From NCBI GenBank assembly GCA_948571325.1, contig CAOZKB010000040.1, forward strand, positions 1 to 8,023: DNA of 8,023 nt, read 5' to 3'. Shown here piece after piece: positions 3,713-8,023 of the stretch. Origin of the DNA: an uncultured Candidatus Saccharibacteria bacterium (lineage in GTDB: Bacteria; Patescibacteriota; Saccharimonadia; Saccharimonadales; Saccharimonadaceae). Below the pieces are notes generated by a model, which was given only the letters and a program-made list of their open reading frames with translations, did no database searches and was not told where the DNA came from. The translations under genes were made by a program, and so were the position numbers. Positions within the stretch are counted from its first letter, which is position 1; every line of letters starts with the position of its first letter.

Positions 3713-5623
3713 TTATTCCCCGTCGACGACTTCCCCTTCTACGGCGTCGCCGTCATTGTCAGATGAATTGCCAGATGCAGTATCGTCGGCGGCGCCGGCA
3801 TTCGCATCGGTGGCGCTGGAACTTTGGTACATTTTCGCACCGATTGGCATTAAAACTGCGTCGAGAGTCTTCTTGGCCTCTTCGAATTTAGCCTTATCAA
3901 CGGATTCGTCTTCGAGAGTTTTCTTAGCCTCGGCGGCAGCGTCTTTGATCGCTTTAGCGTCGTCCTCGGTAATTTTATCTTTGAACTCATCGGGCATTTT
4001 TTCGGCTTGATAGATAGCGTTTTCGAGTTGGTTCTTAGCGTCGATGGTTTCGCGCTTTTGTTTGTCTTCTTCAGCGTGAGCTTCGGCTTCGTGCTGAGCC
4101 TTCTCGATATCTTCCTTGCTCATGTTGCCAGAGTTTTGGATGGTAATTGACTGCTCTTTGCCAGTTCCCTTGTCTTTGGCGGTAACATTTAAGATACCGT
4201 TCGCATCAAGGTTGAAAGTAACTTCAATCTGAGGTACGCCACGCGGAGCAGGAGCGATACCGTCGAGGACGAATTTACCGAGAGATTTATTGTCGGCGGC
4301 AAATTCGCGTTCGCCTTGAAGGACGTGAATCTCAACTTGAGGCTGATTATCGGCGGCAGTTGAGAAAACCTCGGATTTGCTGGTTGGGATGGTAGTGTTG
4401 CGCTCGATTAACTTCGTGCTGACACCGCCCATAGTTTCAATACCAAGAGAAAGTGGCGTAACGTCAAGAAGCAAAACATCTTTTACATCACCTTGCAAGA
4501 CACCACCCTGAATAGCAGCACCAACGGCGACGACTTCGTCCGGATTAACACCTTGCATCGGATCTTTGCCGAAGATTTTCTTGACTTCTTCAACCACGGC
4601 TGGCATGCGGGTCATACCACCGACCATGACAACTTCGTCGATATCCTTAGCGGTAAGCTTGGCATCTTTGAGAGCCTTTTCGACCGGTTCGGCGAGGCGA
4701 GCGAGGAGAGGTTTGACTAATTCCTCAAGTTTGGCACGAGTTAAAGTATATTCGAAGTGCTTAGGGCCATCCGCGTCGGCCGTGAGGAATGGCAAGTTAA
4801 TCTCAACAGAGGTAGTGCTGGAAAGTTCCTTTTTGGCTTTTTCAGCTTCGTCCTTGATACGTTGCATAGCAGCAGCGTCATCTTTAATGTCGATACCAGA
4901 TTCCTTCTTAAATTCGTCGATTAAGAAGTTGACAATAATATTATCGAAGTCTTCACCACCGAGGTGAGTGTCACCGTTGGTAGATTTAACTTCGAAGACA
5001 CCGTCGCCAAGTTCGAGGATGGAGACATCGAAAGTACCACCACCAAGGTCGAAAACGGCGATTTTTTCGTCTTTTTTGCTCTCTAGGCCATAGGCCAATG
5101 CAGCGGCAGTTGGCTCGTTAATGATACGTTTAACTTCGAGGCCAGCGATTTTGCCGGCGTCTTTGGTAGCCTGGCGCTGAGAATCGTCGAAATAGGCCGG
5201 AACGGTAATGATCGCTTCGGTAACTTTTTCACCCAAGAAGGCTTCAGCGTCGGCTTTAATCTTGCTAAGCACCATAGCGGAGATTTCTTCTGGGGTGTAT
5301 TCCTTACCGTCAAGTTCGACAGCGACACCATTGCCTTTTTTGACAATCTTATATGGCATAATGTCAAGGTCGCGCTGGACTTCTTTGTCGTCAAATTTGC
5401 GGCCGATGAGACGCTTAATACCGTAAATGGTATTCTTTGGGTTAGTGACGCGCTGACGCTGGGCGACCTTACCAACGAGACGGTCGCCTTTTTTGGTGAC
5501 AGCGACGACAGATGGCGTAGTACGATCGCCTTCGCTGTTTGTGATAACCTCAGGCTTACCCGCGACCATGTAGGCGAAGGCGGAGTTAGTGGTGCCGAGG
5601 TCGATACCGATGATTTTTGACAT
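3713..5623 (-). CDS. dnaK: Chaperone DnaK (Hsp70), 636 aa
   Basis: ATP-driven cytoplasmic Hsp70 that binds exposed hydrophobic segments of unfolded proteins and works with DnaJ and GrpE. The full domain order is present: nucleotide-binding domain at about 1-380 with phosphate-1 loop GIDLGTTNS (6-14), K70, phosphate-2 loop FDLGGGTFDVS (191-201) and adenosine loop VVMVGGMTRMP (331-341); hydrophobic linker VLLLDVTPL (383-391); beta-sandwich substrate domain to about 505; helical lid to about 597; then a low-complexity Ser/Asp/Gly/Ala tail ending VVDGE. Length is normal. The insert typical of non-Gram-positive DnaK (around residues 77-100) is present. Start at 5623 is set by AAGGAAA about 6 nt upstream. 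grpE, dnaJ and hrcA are not adjacent: dnaK has its own promoters, CIRCE and terminator, so it is transcribed alone. Very confident. Confidence 0.98.
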   Translation of the reverse strand: MSKIIGIDLGTTNSAFAYMVAGKPEVITNSEGDRTTPSVVAVTKKGDRLVGKVAQRQRVTNPKNTIYGIKRLIGRKFDDKEVQRDLDIMPYKIVKKGNGVAVELDGKEYTPEEISAMVLSKIKADAEAFLGEKVTEAIITVPAYFDDSQRQATKDAGKIAGLEVKRIINEPTAAALAYGLESKKDEKIAVFDLGGGTFDVSILELGDGVFEVKSTNGDTHLGGEDFDNIIVNFLIDEFKKESGIDIKDDAAAMQRIKDEAEKAKKELSSTTSVEINLPFLTADADGPKHFEYTLTRAKLEELVKPLLARLAEPVEKALKDAKLTAKDIDEVVMVGGMTRMPAVVEEVKKIFGKDPMQGVNPDEVVAVGAAIQGGVLQGDVKDVLLLDVTPLSLGIETMGGVSTKLIERNTTIPTSKSEVFSTAADNQPQVEIHVLQGEREFAADNKSLGKFVLDGIAPAPRGVPQIEVTFNLDANGILNVTAKDKGTGKEQSITIQNSGNMSKEDIEKAQHEAEAHAEEDKQKRETIDAKNQLENAIYQAEKMPDEFKDKITEDDAKAIKDAAAEAKKTLEDESVDKAKFEEAKKTLDAVLMPIGAKMYQSSSATDANAGAADDTASGNSSDNDGDAVEGEVVDGE

Positions 5624-5640
5624 ATGATTTCCTTTCTTTA

Positions 5641-5860
5641 ATATACGGTCGGAAGTGGCTGGACTTATACCTTAATAATGCAACTGTTTTCTTGTCCTAG
5701 CTATCACTTTTTTCGAGGCGCGTTCACAATGCCCGTCGTCACGTGGTCGCGCCGCTAATCCTCGTCGTAACTCCGGACCCTCTCAAAATAGTAATAGCTA
5801 AACCAAGACAATGCCCATATTCAGTAAGGTATAAGTCCAGTCACTGACGGCCATATCTTA
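5641..5860 (-). ncRNA. Long nested hairpin in the dnaK 5' untranslated region
   Basis: In the RNA, 5844-5825 pairs with 5674-5655 at 19 of 20 positions; inside it 5808-5791 pairs with 5707-5690 at 17 of 18 (three wobbles); and the tip contains GGCGCG/CGCGCC (5753-5748 with 5722-5717). Weaker pairing extends outward to about 5858 and 5641. The hairpin therefore spans nearly the whole leader and ends just before the Shine-Dalgarno (5628-5635). A heat-sensing or stability role is conceivable. A small inverted-repeat element (MITE) inserted between promoter and gene is the alternative, though no target duplication is visible and pairing continues past the main arms. Confidence 0.65.
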
Positions 5861-5879
5861 AACAACGTAATTCGTATCT

Positions 5880-5908
5880 ATTGTATATCATTAGCACTCG
5901 TATGTCAA
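5880..5908 (-). promoter_or_regulatory. dnaK promoter P2 (proximal)
   Basis: TTGACA (5903-5908) and TACAAT (5880-5885), 17-bp spacer, minus strand; start near 5873. Its -35 box lies inside the CIRCE spacer, and the spacer between the boxes contains one CIRCE arm, so repressor binding would directly block it. Confidence 0.75.
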
Positions 5909-5917
5909 GAGTGCTAA
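5891..5917. promoter_or_regulatory. CIRCE operator (HrcA binding site)
   Basis: A perfect TTAGCACTC-N9-GAGTGCTAA inverted repeat, the binding site of the heat-shock repressor HrcA known from many bacteria. HrcA itself is not encoded in the window. The site covers the start region of P1 and the -35/spacer of P2. Confidence 0.95.
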
Positions 5918-5925
5918 TTAAGATT

Positions 5926-5954
5926 ATTGTAGCAAATTGGCAGTCGGGTGTCAA
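5926..5954 (-). promoter_or_regulatory. dnaK promoter P1 (distal)
   Basis: TTGACA (5949-5954) and TACAAT (5926-5931), 17-bp spacer, minus strand; start near 5919, immediately upstream of CIRCE. This is the classic placement for HrcA repression. Confidence 0.85.
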
Positions 5955-5974
5955 GACTGCCAAAGGCAGTCTTG
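5939..5974. repeat. Three alternating GGCAGTC repeats over the P1 -35 region
   Basis: GGCAGTC occurs at 5939-5945 and 5965-5971 and its complement at 5955-5961, so two overlapping inverted repeats can form. The outer one is a perfect 10-bp hairpin with an AAA loop (5952-5974). No T-tract follows on either strand, so it is a poor terminator for the ATPase gene. An operator or a processing hairpin is possible. Confidence 0.5.
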
Positions 5975-5991
5975 CTAGTTGCGTCGCTCAA

Positions 5992-6014
5992 GAGAGAAAA
6001 CATAGTTTCCTCTC
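5992..6014 (-). terminator. Weak hairpin downstream of the ATPase gene
   Basis: GAGAGGAAAC pairs with GTTTTCTCTC in the RNA (10 bp, one wobble, 3-nt loop), 30 nt after the ATPase stop. Only TT follows, so termination is uncertain and some transcription may continue into dnaK. Confidence 0.35.
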
Positions 6015-6020
6015 CGTTCG

Positions 6021-6047
6021 TTATCCTCACTATTACAAGAGTGCTAA
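6021..6047. promoter_or_regulatory. Degenerate second CIRCE, overlapping the ATPase stop codon
   Basis: One arm GAGTGCTAA (6039-6047) is an exact CIRCE half. The other side (6021-6029) keeps only TTA and, allowing a one-base gap, a CTC. It lies 120 bp upstream of the perfect CIRCE on the same helical strand arrangement. It may be a decayed or low-affinity HrcA site. Confidence 0.4.
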
Positions 6048-7375
6048 TCTTCTAGTGCGTGAGAAGTGAATTGCGCGAGAAGCTCAGGAAAGACAAAAGA
6101 TTTGTACAGAGGAATATTAAGCAGGCCATTATTATATTCTAGTTCCCTAAGAGAAAAACGCACTGAAATGGCCGGTTGATATTGATCACGATAAGTTTTT
6201 AGGCTCTTGGCATAAACATTAACACCAGATTTAACCTCGATAGGAATAATATTCATACCAGATTGGCAAACAAAATCAACTTCGGCGCTGGCTCCTTTGG
6301 TCCAATAATATAACTCTTCGTGAAAGGAATTAAGTTGCTGTAGAATATACTGTTCGGCAACAAGACCATGATAAACGTCAAAAATAGTGTTTTTCTCGGC
6401 AATGGCTTCAATCGGAATATGTGCAAGCGCGCGAAAAAGCCCAACATCGAGAAAATAGAGTTTAAAGGCACTACGATCGAGATAAGCCTTAAGCGGAAGC
6501 AGATCGCCACGCTCGACCCGAAAAACACGACGAATGATCCCAGCATCAATTAACCATTCAATGGCGGTTTCATATTCACGAGCACGCGCGCCAGACTTGA
6601 CGACACCATAGAGGAACTTCTCGTTGCTTTTGGCGAATTGACTGGGAAGACTCTCGAAAATTTGACGAATTTTCACGGCGAGGTTATTATCGGTATATTT
6701 GCTAAAATCACCGCGATAAGCATCAAGAATCTCAGATTGGAGACGATCAACATTCGCAATATTATGATAGGCCAGCCAATCGTTCACAACTTCTGGCATA
6801 CCACCCGTAAAAATATATTCGCGAAAAGCATCCATCAGGATACCATTAGAATAGATTTCCTTGGGGTGATGGGAAAGTTGCTCAACTAGACGCTCATGCC
6901 CGCTAGCGATGAGAAACTCACGAAAACTGAGAGGTTCAAGATAAAGAGTCTCAACCTTTCCGACAGGGTAAGAAGTATCCTGATGAAGAAAAACTCCCAA
7001 TAAACTACCGGCGGCCGCAATATGATATTCGGGAGCTTCTTCGGCAAAATACTTAAGACTAGTAAGGACGCGTGGAACCTCTTGGATTTCGTCGAAAATG
7101 ATTAAGGTTTCGCCAGGAATAATGTCTTGACCAATGCGAAGTTCGAGTTGCTGAAGGATGCGATGAGGTTGGATAGAGCCCTCATTAAAAAGTTCGAGAA
7201 ACCACGGGTCGGGGTTCTGGAGATTAAAATAGACAACATGCTGAAAATATTGCTTACCAAATAAATCGCGTAGCGCGTAGGTCTTCCCCGTTTGGCGAGC
7301 ACCTTTGAGGAGAAGAGGCTTGCGGTGAGGCCGATTTTTCCATTCGACGAGTTGATGAAGAATTTCGCGTTGCAT
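6044..7375 (-). CDS. AAA_14 / DUF4143 family P-loop ATPase, 443 aa
   Basis: Predicted cytoplasmic ATPase of the widespread archaeal/bacterial AAA_14-DUF4143 type, whose cellular role is not established. The N-terminal ATPase shows Walker A GARQTGKT (25-32), Walker B LIIFDEIQ (91-98, acidic pair D95/E96) and an AAGSLLG sensor-like strand (121-127). The middle (about 185-320) is the helical, winged-helix-like region. The C-terminal DUF4143 part has E365-V-D367-F and I379-E-V-K-S-G384, a D...ExK pattern like that of the PD-(D/E)xK nuclease fold; whether it cuts nucleic acid is unknown. Length is normal and intact. Start at 7375 has AAGGA 8 nt upstream. An extended -10 box lies about 50 nt upstream. 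The gene is solitary and not clearly joined to dnaK. Such genes are often found in multiple, horizontally moving copies; that is general knowledge, not seen here. Confidence 0.93.
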   Translation of the reverse strand: MQREILHQLVEWKNRPHRKPLLLKGARQTGKTYALRDLFGKQYFQHVVYFNLQNPDPWFLELFNEGSIQPHRILQQLELRIGQDIIPGETLIIFDEIQEVPRVLTSLKYFAEEAPEYHIAAAGSLLGVFLHQDTSYPVGKVETLYLEPLSFREFLIASGHERLVEQLSHHPKEIYSNGILMDAFREYIFTGGMPEVVNDWLAYHNIANVDRLQSEILDAYRGDFSKYTDNNLAVKIRQIFESLPSQFAKSNEKFLYGVVKSGARAREYETAIEWLIDAGIIRRVFRVERGDLLPLKAYLDRSAFKLYFLDVGLFRALAHIPIEAIAEKNTIFDVYHGLVAEQYILQQLNSFHEELYYWTKGASAEVDFVCQSGMNIIPIEVKSGVNVYAKSLKTYRDQYQPAISVRFSLRELEYNNGLLNIPLYKSFVFPELLAQFTSHALED

Positions 7376-7420
7376 AGGATTATTCCTTTATCTTAATGTT
7401 TATTATGGTTATTTATCTCG

Positions 7421-7429
7421 ATTATATCA
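7421..7429 (-). promoter_or_regulatory. Extended -10 promoter element of the ATPase gene
   Basis: TGATATAAT on the minus strand is a full extended -10 (TG-N-TATAAT). No good -35 box is seen at the usual distance. Start near 7414 gives a leader of about 39 nt. Confidence 0.6.
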
Positions 7430-7607
7430 CAAAAATTAGGGGAGATATCGGAGAAATTTACACATTTTTGTAGGGACGGAAGAGATGATTTTGCACATTT
7501 TTGAGGTGACAGAGGTGAAAATTGATATCTTTGAGGAAATAAGTCCGTGCATTTTTGGAGTGTGTAAAATCTAGATGAAAATCGTGAGAATTTTTGGCAA
7601 AGGAAAG
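7427..7607. repeat. Degenerate ~30-nt tandem repeat upstream of the ATPase gene
   Basis: About six units of 27-33 bp begin near 7427, 7458, 7490, 7522, 7548 and 7581. The best kept share CACATTTTTG or GCATTTTTGG followed by a purine-rich GAGG/GTGA stretch. The period is irregular and the units strongly diverged. A frame across it reads as a low-complexity QKC-type peptide and is not called as a gene. Confidence 0.55.
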
Positions 7608-7693
7608 CCCCAGCCACTGTACGCTGGATTACGCCTGAGCCGCGTGGATGCGGTACTGTCTACGTAATCGCTGTTACAGCCTGTTGGCTGGGG
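7608..7693. ncRNA. Multi-tier hairpin, 86 nt
   Basis: Four stacked stems: CCCCAGCCA/TGGCTGGGG (7608-7616 with 7685-7693), CTGTA/TACAG (7617-7621 with 7675-7679), GATTACG/CGTAATC (7627-7633 with 7663-7669) and CCGC/GCGG (7640-7643 with 7650-7653). It lies 42 nt after the stop of the 74-aa gene. On the minus strand it is followed by CTTTCCTTT, so it might act as an elaborate terminator. It could equally be a small stable RNA or a short palindromic repeat element. Confidence 0.6.
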
Positions 7694-7735
7694 TTTGGCA
7701 GTTTTAGGAGATGCCGCTCCAAGAGTCAGCTCGCT

Positions 7736-7960
7736 TTATTCCTCCCATTCTTTTTTCCGATAATAGTTAGCTTCCTCAATCGACGTCCAAATAATTGACA
7801 TCCACAGACGCCCCAACAGGAAGCCCAACGCGAGAATACCCGCGCCGCCTATTATATTGTCTCGATTAGGCTGTGCAACACCACAAGCCAACAGTGATGC
7901 CCCAAGAGCAACCAGAAAAACAGCCAACAGTGTCACTGTGATGAATGTCCTCTTTTCCAT
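7736..7960 (-). CDS. Small membrane protein, 74 aa, two hydrophobic segments
   Basis: No family is recognised. Start at 7960 (MEKRTFIT...) is supported by AGAGGG about 9 nt upstream; an upstream TTG would add 12 residues without a ribosome binding site. Hydrophobic segment 1 spans about residues 7-28 after a short KR start, segment 2 about 36-59, and the C-terminus (60-74) is charged with an acidic end. The simplest picture is a hairpin inner-membrane protein with both ends in the cytoplasm. A different reading is a lipoprotein signal, since L-L-A-C26 sits at the end of segment 1, but the short linker and second membrane segment make this less likely. Its promoter is probably beyond the right edge. 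Confidence 0.65.
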   Translation of the reverse strand: MEKRTFITVTLLAVFLVALGASLLACGVAQPNRDNIIGGAGILALGFLLGRLWMSIIWTSIEEANYYRKKEWEE

Positions 7961-8023
7961 GATTTTTCCCTCTCTGCGTTTACTGGCCGCCGCCAATATA
8001 AGATTAGAGTGCGGCCTATTCCG

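Noticed and set aside
7393..7617. A 74-codon minus-strand frame with repeated QKC-like residues
   Set aside because: It starts with GTG inside the base of the 86-nt hairpin, lacks a ribosome binding site, and its sequence is explained by the tandem repeat.
1..8023. CRISPR arrays, insertion sequences, rRNA and tRNA genes
   Set aside because: No regularly spaced identical repeats, transposase-like frames with terminal inverted repeats, or cloverleaf patterns were seen by eye on either strand.

Overview
The window looks like a chromosomal segment of a small-genome Candidate Phyla Radiation bacterium, most likely a Saccharibacterium (TM7). The DnaK sequence has that flavour, the DNA is moderately AT-rich, and the gene starts use ordinary Shine-Dalgarno sites. 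TGA appears to act as a stop for at least one gene with a good start and terminator (94-468), which fits code 11 rather than the TGA=Gly code of Gracilibacteria. The lineage is judged from recall of the proteins, not from a database search.

Right half (about 3650-8023), all on the minus strand: a small membrane protein (7736-7960), a strong multi-tier hairpin (7608-7693), a degenerate ~30-nt tandem repeat (7427-7607), an AAA_14/DUF4143 ATPase (6044-7375), then dnaK (3713-5623) with a good terminator (3656-3681). dnaK has two consensus promoters in tandem (both TTGACA-17-TACAAT). A perfect CIRCE operator sits just downstream of the first and supplies the -35 of the second from its spacer. The ~250-nt dnaK 5' UTR folds on paper into one long nested hairpin ending just before the ribosome binding site.

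Left half (1-3650) is gene-poor. It holds a family of small genes preceded by very long, heavily structured untranslated RNA. Two minus-strand units (122-aa protein, about 655-nt leader; 43-aa Cys-rich protein, about 362-nt leader) start from near-identical 48-bp promoter modules. A third structured stretch (567 nt) lies between the 122-aa gene and a 124-aa gene and is probably co-transcribed with them. The three RNAs share sequence: an identical 16-nt hairpin arm inside a common three-way junction (RNA A and C), and an 18-nt motif about 125 nt from the start (RNA B and C). A divergent plus-strand unit (possible 45-aa gene, then a 147-aa gene with terminator) uses the other side of one promoter module.

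The best candidate for something undescribed is this set of 'promoter module + large ornate leader RNA + tiny ORF' cassettes. The 122-aa protein resembles a small family I associate with phages and plasmids, so the left half may be mobile or an ornate-RNA locus of the GOLLD/ROOL kind. No known RNA class could be assigned by eye.
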